A stretch of 43,140 bases of DNA from Neisseria sp. (GTDB lineage: Bacteria > Pseudomonadota > Gammaproteobacteria > Burkholderiales > Neisseriaceae): NCBI RefSeq assembly GCF_030523955.1, contig NZ_JAUNHL010000014.1, positions 1-43,140 of the forward strand. Reading direction: 5' to 3'. A model generated the notes under the pieces. That model searched no databases. It saw only the letters and a list, made by a program, of their open reading frames with translations, and was not told where the DNA came from. A program made the translations under genes and the position numbers. Of the stretch, positions 8,158 to 16,252 are shown in pieces (position 1 is the stretch's first letter; every line of letters begins with the position of its first letter).

Positions 8158-8174
8158 CTGTTTAAAAGGATTTA

Positions 8175-8795
8175 ATGTTGAAAACTAAAAATGTGTTGGG
8201 TTTCATTGCTGCCTTGGCATCAGGTATCTGTGTCTCTGCACCCTATCCACAGTATCAAAATTTAGTAGAAAAACATGCCGCTGCCCAAGGATTGGATCCA
8301 AACCTTGTGTGGGCTGTTATGGCTCGTGAAAGCGACGGTAATCGTTACGCTCGCTCTCATAAAAATGCCCAAGGTCTGTTGCAGGTCATTCCGGCGACCG
8401 CCGCCCGTATGGGAGTTAATCCCAAACACCTATACAACCCCGAGCACAACATCATTGCGGGCACTCGTTATTTGGCATTTTTGTCCAAGCGTTTCAATGG
8501 CAATCTCGATTACATTCTGGCCGGTTACAACGCCGGCGAAGGGGCGGTAGACAAATATAAAGGTATACCGCCGTATAAAGAAACTCAAAATTATGTGCGC
8601 TTTGTACGTAGTCGCTATGCTCAACTGAGTGGTAACCCTGCTTATGCTGCAAAGAGTGGCTTGGTTAAGGTGGCTACTTCACGTTCAAACAATAAAACCC
8701 CGCAAGCGGTTGCCCAAGCCGTCGCTTTAAAAGCATCAACCAACTCCCCACCGCCGAAACAATACGCAGCGTGGGATGTGTTCCAAGAATTTTAA
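8175..8795 (+). CDS. virB1: VirB1-like lytic transglycosylase
   Basis: This 206-residue periplasmic enzyme cuts peptidoglycan so that the secretion channel can cross the wall. It has a signal peptide (residues 1-22, MLKTKNVLGFIAALASGICV) and an SLT domain: the catalytic Glu is E52 in MARESDGNRYA, followed by AQGLLQVIPATA near 65-76, HNIIAGTRYL near 93-102 and LAGYNAGEGAV near 116-126. The last 50 residues are a low-complexity tail. AAAAGGA lies 6 bases before the ATG. It sits directly before virB2, its usual place in VirB operons. Confidence 0.9.
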   Translation: MLKTKNVLGFIAALASGICVSAPYPQYQNLVEKHAAAQGLDPNLVWAVMARESDGNRYARSHKNAQGLLQVIPATAARMGVNPKHLYNPEHNIIAGTRYLAFLSKRFNGNLDYILAGYNAGEGAVDKYKGIPPYKETQNYVRFVRSRYAQLSGNPAYAAKSGLVKVATSRSNNKTPQAVAQAVALKASTNSPPPKQYAAWDVFQEF

Positions 8796-8818
8796 TTTGC
8801 TACCCAGCAATATCGTAC

Positions 8819-8866
8819 CCGGCCTAGTGCCGGTTTTTTTATGTCTGCCGCCTTTGTGCGGCTTTT
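8819..8866 (+). terminator. Tandem hairpins between virB1 and virB2
   Basis: Two stem-loops follow each other: CCGGC/GCCGG (8819-8833) with seven T, then GCCGC/GCGGC (8847-8862) with five T. The virB2 ribosome binding site AAAAGGAAAC follows. Such strong signals inside an operon should reduce downstream expression unless they are read through. Confidence 0.7.
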
Positions 8867-8887
8867 TGTTTTTCAAAAGGAAACAGT

Positions 8888-9211
8888 ATGAATACATCAA
8901 ATGTAATTTCTCAAAAAGCATCATGGGCTAAAAATGCTCTGATCGCAACAGCTCTTGCCGTAGCGAGCCAAGGGGCGATGGCCGCCGGTTTTGATGATGT
9001 CAGCAATATGGCGACAACCATCCGTACCGGCATTTATGTATTCTGCGGCGTCGTCGCATCAATTATTGTCCTCTGGCAGTGTATTGAGGGCGCTCAACAC
9101 CGCAAGCAATGGGGTGATATTTTGATTACTTGTTTGTGGGTAGTCGGTGCTGCGGCCAGTATCGCGTTCGTGGGCTTCTTATGGACCAAAGGTGGCTCAA
9201 TGACCTTCTAA
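8888..9211 (+). CDS. virB2: VirB2-like conjugative pilin subunit
   Basis: This 107-residue protein is the major subunit of the transfer pilus. A long N-terminal leader ends in QGAMAAGFDD (probable cleavage after AMA), followed by two hydrophobic helices (IRTGIYVFCGVVASIIVLW and ILITCLWVVGAAASIAFVGF) joined by a short basic loop, the TrbC/VirB2 layout. It is followed after 13 bases by virB3. The ATG at 8888 has AAAAGGAAA upstream. Confidence 0.88.
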   Translation: MNTSNVISQKASWAKNALIATALAVASQGAMAAGFDDVSNMATTIRTGIYVFCGVVASIIVLWQCIEGAQHRKQWGDILITCLWVVGAAASIAFVGFLWTKGGSMTF

Positions 9212-9224
9212 TAAAGGATGCCAA

Positions 9225-9647
9225 ATGACCGAGAATATCGAAACAGAACAGCCAACCTTTAACGGTATGGCGCGGCAAGCAATGGTGATGGGTGTGCCTC
9301 TGCCCGCACTGGCTGTGTGTGGTTTTGTCGGTACGATGGCAGCTATGATGACTTTGCCGATCCTTGAAGGATCGGCATTGTTTTTCCTGGCCCTACCGAT
9401 ACCGTTCATTATGTTTTTCCGCACGATCTGTGCTAATGACGACCAAGCAATCCGTATTTATATGTATGAGTTTAAATGGTTTTTGAGAAAGAAAAACTCA
9501 AAAATGTTTGGTGGTACCAGCACCATACTTGCGACTAAATTTGGGAGACAGTTAAGTGATTATCAGCGATTTTTTGAGCAAGGCTCTAGAAAAACAACCG
9601 GCTCAATCAGATTTTCTACCGAAAATCTGCCAACACGTCACCAATAA
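9225..9647 (+). CDS. virB3: VirB3-like inner-membrane component
   Basis: VirB3 is a small inner-membrane partner of VirB4. The N-terminus GMARQAMVMGVPLPALAV and two adjacent hydrophobic segments (about residues 25-42 and 46-65) are typical of the family, followed by a cytoplasmic part with DDQAIRIYMYEFKWFLR. At 140 residues it is longer than the usual 90-110, because its frame overlaps the virB4 start by 92 bases; the last 30 residues are rich in basic and polar residues. AAAGGATG precedes the ATG. Confidence 0.85.
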   Translation: MTENIETEQPTFNGMARQAMVMGVPLPALAVCGFVGTMAAMMTLPILEGSALFFLALPIPFIMFFRTICANDDQAIRIYMYEFKWFLRKKNSKMFGGTSTILATKFGRQLSDYQRFFEQGSRKTTGSIRFSTENLPTRHQ

Positions 9648-11967
9648 CATTGTCCGCTATAAAGACGGGTATCTTGCTTTTGTGATTCGCATGAGCGGTA
9701 TCCCGTTTGACGGGGTGGATGATAAGCATTTATTTGCCCAATTTGTGTCACTCAGAACCCTGCTCGCCGGTATGGGGAAAACCTTGGGCAACCGGTTGGC
9801 TATCTGGGGGACTTTACAGCGCCAGAAAATCAATTTTGACCGCAAATATGAGTTTGATTCCGTTTTCTGCCAAAAATTTGCCGAAAAATATCTGAAACGC
9901 TTTCAAAACGAGGATTATTTTGAAAACGTGTATCACATTACGGTTTTGATTAAAACCGACAATATTGATGCTGGCATCAAAGAAGCGGAGGAGCAGATTC
10001 AGATCATGATGCGATCCCTCGATGCTTACGATCCGTATCTGTTGACCGCCTATCAAAACCAGAATGGTATTCCATTTTCCGAAGTCTATGAATTTTTCGG
10101 CAGCTTGATTAATGGGAAGAAAGAGCCGATTCCATTGTCTACCGTCGACGCTTATCAGATGATAGGCGGAGCAAACTTACACTTCGGTACCGATGTTAGC
10201 GAAGTTCGTTCTCAAGACGGCACCATTAAGTTTGCCCAGATGTTCGATCTGAAAGATTTTGGTTTGAGCAAACCCAAAATTTTCAGCGATGTTCTGACGC
10301 TGCCCTGCGAATTTACCCTGACTCAAAGCCTGATTTTTGTTAATCCGCATAAAATGAAGGAGAGCATCAAGAAGCAATTGAACAATCTCGAGTCTGCCGG
10401 AGACTTGGCTAAAGGCCAGATGGACGAATTACGCGACGGCTTAGGAAAGCTCGCCGCCGGTGAAATGATGTTCGGTGATTACCATTGTGCACTGGTGGTC
10501 TATGGCAAAACTGCCGAAGAAGCTTCGACTAACGGTGCCCGTGCGTATTCTACTTTTCTCAATGCGGGTGGTTATCGGTTTACTAAGGCCGGTTTATCAG
10601 CACCGGCTACCTTCTTCAGTCAGGTACCGGGCAGTAAAGAAAAACCACGGATGTTTCCGAAAACGACCACCAACTACGCCACGACGTTTGGTATTCACAA
10701 TTATTCGCATGGTAAGAAAACGGGTAATCCCATCGGTGACGGCTCTGCTGTTATGCCGCTGCAAACAATCTCGAAGACCATCTATGACTTCAATTTCCAC
10801 TTTTCCAACCCGAAAGAAGACAACTTAGGCGAAAAAATTGCCGGGAATACTTTGCTTTTAGGGGCAACAGGTACCGGTAAAACCACGACACAAACATCGC
10901 TCATGGCTTTTACCATGCGGTTCCAGCCAAACTTGTTTGTCATGGACTTGGATCGCGGCATGGAAATTTTCGTGCGTGCTATCGGCGGCAGTTATTTTTC
11001 ACTTCAGGCGGGTGAGCCGACGGGACTTAATCCTTTTCAGTTGAACGATACGCCTTCCAACCGGGAGTTTCTTTACTCTTTGGTGGGGATGTGTGGAGAG
11101 GACGAAAACGGCAAGCTGACGGCAGCTGAAGAAAAGGAAATTCAGTTTGCGGTAGACAGCGTATTAAGTCTGGATTTTGAGCACCGCAATTTCAGCCACT
11201 TGCTGCAAAACATTCCGGTTATAAGCGACCCCAATTCTTTGCGGGTTCGTTTGTCAAAATGGTGCCGCAGCGAAGGGGGGCGTTTTGCTTGGTGTCTGGA
11301 CAATCCGACTAATCGGTTTAACCCGGAAGACTTTACTCGCGTCGGCTTTGACTTGACTGATATTCTGAAAGACGGTTATCCGCCCACTGGTCCGGTGTTG
11401 GCCTATATGTTCCATCTGCGAAATATCATGATGCAAAATGTGGCGAAAAGCAGCGGTATTCTGGCAACGATTATCGAAGAGTTTTGGCACGCTGCCCGGT
11501 ACAAGGTTACTCAGGACATTATGCTTAAAATCCTGAAAACCGACCGTAAGTTGGGTGGCTGGTTGATTCTGGTTTCACAGTCACCGGAAGATGCCATCAA
11601 TTGCCCGATTTTTGCCGCCATCGTGCAGCAAACTCCGACCAAAATCTTTTTACCTAACCCTGACGCCGAGTTTGATGGCAGTTATGAACGGTGTGGTATT
11701 ACCCGCAAGGAGTACGATGAAATGGTTAAACTGCCGAAAGAAAGCCGTACCTTCCTGATCAAACAGTCGAAGCAGTCTGCCTTTGCTTTGCTTGACCTTT
11801 ATGGTTTTAAGGATGAAATGCCCTTTCTGTCCGGTTCGTCTGATAACGTAGAACTGCTTCATGAAGTGATGAACGAAGTCGGTAGTGAAAACGTCAATGA
11901 TTGGTATCAGCCATTCATCGGCGCTGTACGGCAACGTGATGCGGCAAAAGTCCGTAGAACTTTCTAA
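9556..11967 (+). CDS. virB4: VirB4-like ATPase of the type IV secretion system
   Basis: This 803-residue cytoplasmic/inner-membrane ATPase powers pilus assembly and substrate transfer. The C-terminal ATPase half has Walker A GATGTGKTTT (K442), a Walker B-like ATIIEEFWH near 640, and the later block LILVSQSPEDA near 675. The N-terminal half is the CagE/TrbE/VirB domain. I place the start at a GTG (9556) because GGGAGA lies seven bases upstream and the N-terminus is conserved-looking from there (IISDFLSKALE); this overlaps the end of virB3. The frame is uninterrupted. Confidence 0.92.
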   Translation: MIISDFLSKALEKQPAQSDFLPKICQHVTNNIVRYKDGYLAFVIRMSGIPFDGVDDKHLFAQFVSLRTLLAGMGKTLGNRLAIWGTLQRQKINFDRKYEFDSVFCQKFAEKYLKRFQNEDYFENVYHITVLIKTDNIDAGIKEAEEQIQIMMRSLDAYDPYLLTAYQNQNGIPFSEVYEFFGSLINGKKEPIPLSTVDAYQMIGGANLHFGTDVSEVRSQDGTIKFAQMFDLKDFGLSKPKIFSDVLTLPCEFTLTQSLIFVNPHKMKESIKKQLNNLESAGDLAKGQMDELRDGLGKLAAGEMMFGDYHCALVVYGKTAEEASTNGARAYSTFLNAGGYRFTKAGLSAPATFFSQVPGSKEKPRMFPKTTTNYATTFGIHNYSHGKKTGNPIGDGSAVMPLQTISKTIYDFNFHFSNPKEDNLGEKIAGNTLLLGATGTGKTTTQTSLMAFTMRFQPNLFVMDLDRGMEIFVRAIGGSYFSLQAGEPTGLNPFQLNDTPSNREFLYSLVGMCGEDENGKLTAAEEKEIQFAVDSVLSLDFEHRNFSHLLQNIPVISDPNSLRVRLSKWCRSEGGRFAWCLDNPTNRFNPEDFTRVGFDLTDILKDGYPPTGPVLAYMFHLRNIMMQNVAKSSGILATIIEEFWHAARYKVTQDIMLKILKTDRKLGGWLILVSQSPEDAINCPIFAAIVQQTPTKIFLPNPDAEFDGSYERCGITRKEYDEMVKLPKESRTFLIKQSKQSAFALLDLYGFKDEMPFLSGSSDNVELLHEVMNEVGSENVNDWYQPFIGAVRQRDAAKVRRTF

Positions 11968-12013
11968 CGGAGGTATACAACACAGCAAACGTAAATGAAT
12001 CAATCTGAAATTT

Positions 12014-12062
12014 GACCCGTGCACGGGTCTTTTTAATGGCCACCCTAGCGGGTGGCTTTTTT
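12014..12062 (+). terminator. Tandem hairpins between virB4 and virB5
   Basis: GACCCGTGCACGGGTC (12014-12029) is a perfect 16-base palindrome followed by five T, and GCCACCC/GGGTGGC (12039-12056) is a second stem followed by six T. The AAGGAG of virB5 begins 17 bases later. Confidence 0.75.
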
Positions 12063-12084
12063 CGTTCCTTGCAAGGAGTTTTAT

Positions 12085-12747
12085 ATGAAATTGAAACCTC
12101 TCAAAAAAACCATAGTGGCCACTATGGTTTCTGTCGGGCTAGTGTTTGGATCAGTAACGCCGGCTTCCGCCAGTGGTATTCCCACATTTGATGGCGCGGC
12201 AGCGGCGAATGCAATTCAAAGCTTAATACAGATGAAAACGCAGATTGAAAACCAGATTAAGCAGCTGACCGAGCTTAAAAGCCAGGTTCAGGCGATGACT
12301 GGTTCCCGCAATATGGGCAATTTGTTGAAAGATGCAGTGAAGTCCCAGATTCCTTCTGAATGGAGCTCTTTATACGATAGTGTCAAAAACACCGACTACA
12401 AGTCCGTGCTCAACGGCAAGTCGTATAAGCCGGAAACCGCATTGCAACTGTTGGCCAATAATGAAGCAATGTCAAAAGCCGCATATGAAGAATTATCTGA
12501 CCAGTTAGAAAAAATTGACCAATTGCGCGAAGAAATCAACAACACGCAAGACATTAAAGCGGCCACCGATTTGCAAAACCGCATTGCCACCGAGCAGGCC
12601 AAAATCAACAACACGCAGATTCAACTCGATATGATGGATCGGTTTTATGCCCAACAAGAAAAAATCGAGAAGAAGAAATATGCAATGCGTGAAGCCTGTA
12701 TGGCGCGTCATATGTACGACCGTAAGTTTGAAGAATGCAATAACTAA
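12085..12747 (+). CDS. virB5: VirB5-like minor pilin/adhesin
   Basis: VirB5 proteins sit at the pilus tip and are exported to the periplasm. The 220-residue product has a signal peptide (MKLKPLKKTIVATMVSVGLV through ASAS, probable cleavage near residue 29) and is otherwise helical and coiled-coil-like (MKTQIENQIKQLTELKSQVQ near 50), the P-type VirB5/TraC pattern, ending in a Cys-containing tail. The start at 12085 has a strong AAGGAG; an upstream TTG/ATG-like extension would spoil the signal peptide. Its position between virB4 and virB6 supports the call. Confidence 0.85.
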   Translation: MKLKPLKKTIVATMVSVGLVFGSVTPASASGIPTFDGAAAANAIQSLIQMKTQIENQIKQLTELKSQVQAMTGSRNMGNLLKDAVKSQIPSEWSSLYDSVKNTDYKSVLNGKSYKPETALQLLANNEAMSKAAYEELSDQLEKIDQLREEINNTQDIKAATDLQNRIATEQAKINNTQIQLDMMDRFYAQQEKIEKKKYAMREACMARHMYDRKFEECNN

Positions 12748-12761
12748 CCTCTTCCCGACCG

Positions 12762-12789
12762 ACACCCGGCTTAATGCCGGGTGTTTTTG
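12762..12789 (+). terminator. Hairpin between virB5 and virB6
   Basis: ACACCCGGC (12762-12770) pairs with GCCGGGTGT (12776-12784) and is followed by five T. The virB6 ribosome binding site AAAGGAAAG begins four bases later. Confidence 0.8.
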
Positions 12790-12803
12790 ATAAAGGAAAG
12801 TAT

Positions 12804-13730
12804 ATGGGACAGACCTTTTTTTCTGATATTGCCAACATGATCATGAACGGGATGGGCACCAACCTGTTCAGCAAGGCGGGCAGTCTGATTGCCGGTGTCG
12901 CACCGCTGTTTCAGGTGTGCTTTTCCATTTATGTACTGTTGTTGGCTTTTGATTATTACAAGAAGGGTTTTGATGAAAGCGTTGTCGATATTGGTAAAAG
13001 CTTGATCGGATGGGTCATTATCATCGCCTGTGCTTTTAACGCTTCCCAGTATGACAAAATTGCTAATATTCTATGGGAGTTGCCCGACCGCCTGAGTGGT
13101 TTTATTTCATCGCAGGAGTATACAGCCAGTGCGTTAGATACAAATGCCAGTAACGTGATGAACACCTTAACCAAAATCCCGGAGTACGCTGCAAGTCTAG
13201 ACTTTACTCAAGTATCAGATAAGTTGATGCTATATATTGGTTACTTTTTTGTTTTGGTATGTAGCTTTCTGTTTTTTGTAACAAGTTTTGCTTACTATGT
13301 TATAGCCAAGCTATCTTTGGCGATGGTGATTGTGATTGGTCCGATTTTTCTGGGTTCACTCTTGTTTCCCTCAACCCGGCAATGGGGCATGAACTGGATT
13401 GGTCAAGTTCTAAATTACTCGGTCACCATAATGTTTTTTACTATTCTGGGGTCTTTGCAGCAAGATTTCTTTACAACCCATCTGCAAAATGCTATCGTGG
13501 GTGAAATATCTTCCGTAGCACAAGTGCTTGGTCTGATTCCGCTTTTCTTCTTGTCCACCGTTTTCTTTATTTTGGTGGCATGGAATATCCCGTCAATTGC
13601 TTCCGCATTGACTGGCGGTGCTTCGGTAAACGGCTTCAGCCGAACATTAATGTCCGTTTATGCTTGGGGTAAGACTAAGAATTTACCTTCTTTCAATAGA
13701 AAAGGGGGTAACATCGGACAAAGCAAATAG
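12804..13730 (+). CDS. virB6: VirB6-like polytopic membrane protein
   Basis: VirB6/TrbL proteins form part of the inner-membrane channel. The 308-residue product has a short N-terminal amphipathic stretch, then about six hydrophobic helices, including LFQVCFSIYVLLLAFDYY near 45, a cluster at 150-195 with LAMVIVIGPIFLGSLLFPS, and VLGLIPLFFLSTVFFILVAW near 250. The start at 12804 is set by AAAGGAAAG; an in-frame start at 12774 falls inside the terminator. Placement after virB5 fits. Confidence 0.88.
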   Translation: MGQTFFSDIANMIMNGMGTNLFSKAGSLIAGVAPLFQVCFSIYVLLLAFDYYKKGFDESVVDIGKSLIGWVIIIACAFNASQYDKIANILWELPDRLSGFISSQEYTASALDTNASNVMNTLTKIPEYAASLDFTQVSDKLMLYIGYFFVLVCSFLFFVTSFAYYVIAKLSLAMVIVIGPIFLGSLLFPSTRQWGMNWIGQVLNYSVTIMFFTILGSLQQDFFTTHLQNAIVGEISSVAQVLGLIPLFFLSTVFFILVAWNIPSIASALTGGASVNGFSRTLMSVYAWGKTKNLPSFNRKGGNIGQSK

Positions 13731-13742
13731 TGGGGGTTCATT

Positions 13743-13943
13743 ATGTTAGGTAAATTGGCTAAATATTCTTTCTTGCTATGCCTTCTGGGTTGCACGGTTC
13801 AATTTATTATCGCCCCCCCATTGAACATGAAGGTTATGCTTTTCACAGTCATCTGCCTATTCATCAGCATGATGTCCTTTCTGGGTTGGTTTTTGGGCGG
13901 CCCGATTACCGTTGTGGTGAAAGAAGACCACAGCAACCGTTGA
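13743..13943 (+). CDS. Small membrane protein or lipoprotein after virB6
   Basis: This 66-residue product has two hydrophobic segments, LAKYSFLLCLLGCTVQFI (residues 5-22) and VMLFTVICLFISMMSFLGWF (31-50), and a polar C-terminus. LLGC at 14-17 resembles a lipobox, but the second helix makes a plain membrane protein as likely. GGGGG lies six bases before the ATG. In related VirB operons small proteins at this place include entry-exclusion proteins; that role is only a guess here. Confidence 0.65.
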   Translation: MLGKLAKYSFLLCLLGCTVQFIIAPPLNMKVMLFTVICLFISMMSFLGWFLGGPITVVVKEDHSNR

Positions 13944-13972
13944 GCTTTAGTAATTATCCACATATCATAAAA

Positions 13973-14000
13973 CCCGTACTAATTGAGTACGGGCTTTTTT
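13973..14000 (+). terminator. Hairpin upstream of the lipoprotein gene
   Basis: CCCGTACT (13973-13980) pairs with AGTACGGG (13986-13993), followed by six T and then the GAAGGAG of the next gene. Confidence 0.8.
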
Positions 14001-14017
14001 ATTTGAAGGAGTTTTTT

Positions 14018-14491
14018 ATGAAAATCCGTTTCCCCTTTGCTGTCCCGGCGCTAATCGCCGTTTCCGTCTTGACCGGCTGCGCCCAAATCAATGCCGGTCT
14101 GGAAGAATTAAATGGTGCCCTAGGCAAAGCCAATGCCGCCTTGTCCGGCTCAGGCCTTTCTAATGTCACCGGACAGTCCTATACCATCCCCGATAAAGTC
14201 ACAGCCCAGTATGAAATACGTAACCTTAAGCTTACCCTCAATAAAGTATCGGATAGCCGTACCGATGTTAAGTTTGACGGACAGGCTTTCAATAAAACCA
14301 ACAAACTTTTGAATGTCGCTATCGTTGTGCCGGTATATGACAAACAAAATTATTATGTAACTTCCGTTCGAGCTGAAGTGAATTTACCGCCTGGTGAGAA
14401 AAGCCGTGTTGATAAGATCGCCCCCTTTGCCCTTGAAGACGGCCATCACCTGAATACACAAAAAACCAAATTTACTGTTGCCACCTATTAA
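14018..14491 (+). CDS. Lipoprotein in the virB operon
   Basis: This 157-residue protein has a lipoprotein signal with lipobox LTGC (Cys23) after MKIRFPFAVPALIAVSV, then a short helical stretch rich in Ala/Gly and a beta-rich domain (DVKFDGQAFNKTNKLLNVAI and VPVYDKQNYYVTSVRAEVN). The fold looks like a small immunoglobulin-like or FxLYD-type domain. I do not recognise the family. It lies between virB6 and the virB7-like gene and may be a channel accessory or surface-exclusion lipoprotein. The ATG at 14018 has a strong GAAGGAG; longer in-frame starts run back through the terminator. Confidence 0.75.
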   Translation: MKIRFPFAVPALIAVSVLTGCAQINAGLEELNGALGKANAALSGSGLSNVTGQSYTIPDKVTAQYEIRNLKLTLNKVSDSRTDVKFDGQAFNKTNKLLNVAIVVPVYDKQNYYVTSVRAEVNLPPGEKSRVDKIAPFALEDGHHLNTQKTKFTVATY

Positions 14492-14518
14492 AACTACCTC
14501 AAACCCAAAACCGTACTA

Positions 14519-14543
14519 AGCGCCGATTGCCGGCGCTTTTTTT
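14519..14543 (+). terminator. Hairpin upstream of virB7
   Basis: AGCGCCG (14519-14525) pairs with CGGCGCT (14531-14537), followed by a run of seven T and then the GAAAGGA of the virB7-like gene. Confidence 0.8.
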
Positions 14544-14568
14544 ATTTCCGCACGAAAGGATCTGTGCC

Positions 14569-14691
14569 ATGAAAAACTGGATCATTGCCACGGTCGCCGC
14601 CGTGATGTTGTGCGCCTGTGCCGGTAAAAACCCGCCCAAGCCGCACGGTAAACCTTTTCCCATTAACAGTAGTGTGAACGGGGGTGTTTAA
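14569..14691 (+). CDS. virB7: VirB7-like lipoprotein, 40 residues
   Basis: VirB7 is a tiny outer-membrane lipoprotein that binds VirB9 and anchors the core complex. This short gene starts MKNWIIATVAAVMLCACAG; the probable lipidated residue is Cys15 or Cys17, and the mature part is proline-rich (NPPKPHGKPFPINSS). GAAAGGA lies upstream. Its TAA stop shares an A with the ATG of virB8 (TAATG), so the two are coupled, as in other VirB operons. Identity rests on size, lipobox and position. Confidence 0.75.
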   Translation: MKNWIIATVAAVMLCACAGKNPPKPHGKPFPINSSVNGGV

Positions 14692-15410
14692 TGGCAGCAC
14701 AATCTAACAAAACCCAAAAGGGCGGCAAACCCGAGCACCATAAAAAAGCCTTGGCCTTTATTGAAGGAGCCAAGGCTTTTGAGAAGTCTGAAATCGAAAT
14801 GGTGCGCCGTAACAGCAAAATAGCTTGGCGCATTTCCGGAGTTTGTCTTTTATTGGTCGGCTTGATGGCCGGTGCCATCGCAGGGCTGACACCGTTGAAA
14901 GAAGTAAAACCGTTTGTGGTGCGTGTCGATAATAACACTGGGATGACCGATATTGTGACCACGGTTAAGAAGAAAGAAGAAAGCTATGGAGAGGTGCTTG
15001 ATAAGTATTTCCTAGGCCAGTACATCCGTTATCGGGAAGGTTACGACTGGCAGACCATTCAGGACAGTTACGACGCTACCATGCTGCTGAGTTCTCCAGC
15101 GGTTCAGGGAGAGTTCTCTAAAATCTATCACAACAACCCCAACGCCCCGCACCTCAAGCTACGCGGTGAATACAAAGTGGTGGCCAAAATCAATGCCATC
15201 ACCTTTATTGGTAAAACCGCTCAAATCCGTTTTGAAAAACAAATGATCCCGGTGACCGGCGACTTGGATAAAGTCATTCCGCCACAAAAAATGATTGCCA
15301 CCATTGGTTTTGAATATACCGACAAGCCGTTTAGTGAGAAAGACCGTGCTGTTAATCCGCTGGGCTTTCAGGTGACCAGTTATCGAGTTGACCCGGAAAA
15401 CACCCCATAA
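14691..15410 (+). CDS. virB8: VirB8-like assembly factor
   Basis: VirB8 is a bitopic inner-membrane protein with a periplasmic NTF2-like domain that nucleates the channel. The 239-residue product has a cytoplasmic N-terminus, one helix at about 45-67 (IAWRISGVCLLLVGLMAGAI), and a periplasmic domain with EVKPFVVRVDNNTG, YIRYREGYDWQTIQDSY and the C-terminal NPLGFQVTSYRVDPE. All are typical of the family. It starts within the virB7 stop and is followed after nine bases by virB9. Confidence 0.92.
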   Translation: MAAQSNKTQKGGKPEHHKKALAFIEGAKAFEKSEIEMVRRNSKIAWRISGVCLLLVGLMAGAIAGLTPLKEVKPFVVRVDNNTGMTDIVTTVKKKEESYGEVLDKYFLGQYIRYREGYDWQTIQDSYDATMLLSSPAVQGEFSKIYHNNPNAPHLKLRGEYKVVAKINAITFIGKTAQIRFEKQMIPVTGDLDKVIPPQKMIATIGFEYTDKPFSEKDRAVNPLGFQVTSYRVDPENTP

Positions 15411-15419
15411 GGAAAGCGC

Positions 15420-16235
15420 ATGAAACTGAAAAACAATCTTTTGTCCCTGTTGTGCTTGTCTGCTCTTCCTCTGACGGCACAAGCGGTCACCGTTCCGAAA
15501 TGTGCCTCCCGTGATTGCTATATCCAACAGGCGGTTTACAACCCGAATGAGGTCATTCATATCCGAGGCAAAATTGGCAATGCTTCTTGGATCCAACTGG
15601 AACCCGACGAGCGTTTGGTTGGTGACTCTTCATTTTTGGGTTTGGGCGATAAAAAAGCTTGGAATTTGGGCATCAAGGGCAACAACATCGTATTTAAACC
15701 GACGGCCAAGCTGCCGGACACAAATCTGTTGATTCAGACCAATAAACGGTCATACGCATTTTCATTGTCACTTAAGCCGGTGAAAAACCAGAAACCCACC
15801 TACATTCTTCGTTTTATATATCCCGACTCAAAAGCCGCACAAAGCCGGGCGTTGGCTGATAAACAGGCAAAAGCACTGGATAAGCTGTATCGGGCGGGTA
15901 AGCTGAAAAATGCGGTGCACAATCAAAATTATTGGGCATTCGGCGATAAAGCACTGGCACCGACGGCGGCCTATGATAACGGCCGTTTCACCTATCTGAG
16001 CTTCGATAACGGCAAAGAGTTACCGATGGTATACAAGGTAATGGACGATGGTTCTGAGGCGCTGCTGAATACCCACATGGAAAACGATGTCATCGTGATT
16101 CATGAAACCGCCAAGAAATTTGTGTTGCGGCTGGGCAAGTCGGTGTTGGCTGTTGAGAACCGTGCCTTTAATGAGCAAGGGACGTTTAATCGAACCGGCA
16201 CGGACAGCAATGACAACGTGCGGGTTAACCGATAA
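15420..16235 (+). CDS. virB9: VirB9-like outer-membrane core protein
   Basis: VirB9 forms the outer layer of the core complex with VirB7 and VirB10. The 271-residue product has a signal peptide ending LPLTAQA (residues 16-22), an N-terminal beta domain, and a C-terminal domain with NYWAFGDKALAPTAAYDNGR and FTYLSFDNGKELPMVYKV followed by ETAKKFVLRLGKSVLAVEN. AAGGAAAGC precedes the ATG. Cys residues at 26 and 31 could pair with VirB7. Confidence 0.92.
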   Translation: MKLKNNLLSLLCLSALPLTAQAVTVPKCASRDCYIQQAVYNPNEVIHIRGKIGNASWIQLEPDERLVGDSSFLGLGDKKAWNLGIKGNNIVFKPTAKLPDTNLLIQTNKRSYAFSLSLKPVKNQKPTYILRFIYPDSKAAQSRALADKQAKALDKLYRAGKLKNAVHNQNYWAFGDKALAPTAAYDNGRFTYLSFDNGKELPMVYKVMDDGSEALLNTHMENDVIVIHETAKKFVLRLGKSVLAVENRAFNEQGTFNRTGTDSNDNVRVNR

Positions 16236-16252
16236 GAACGGAAAGGAATAAT

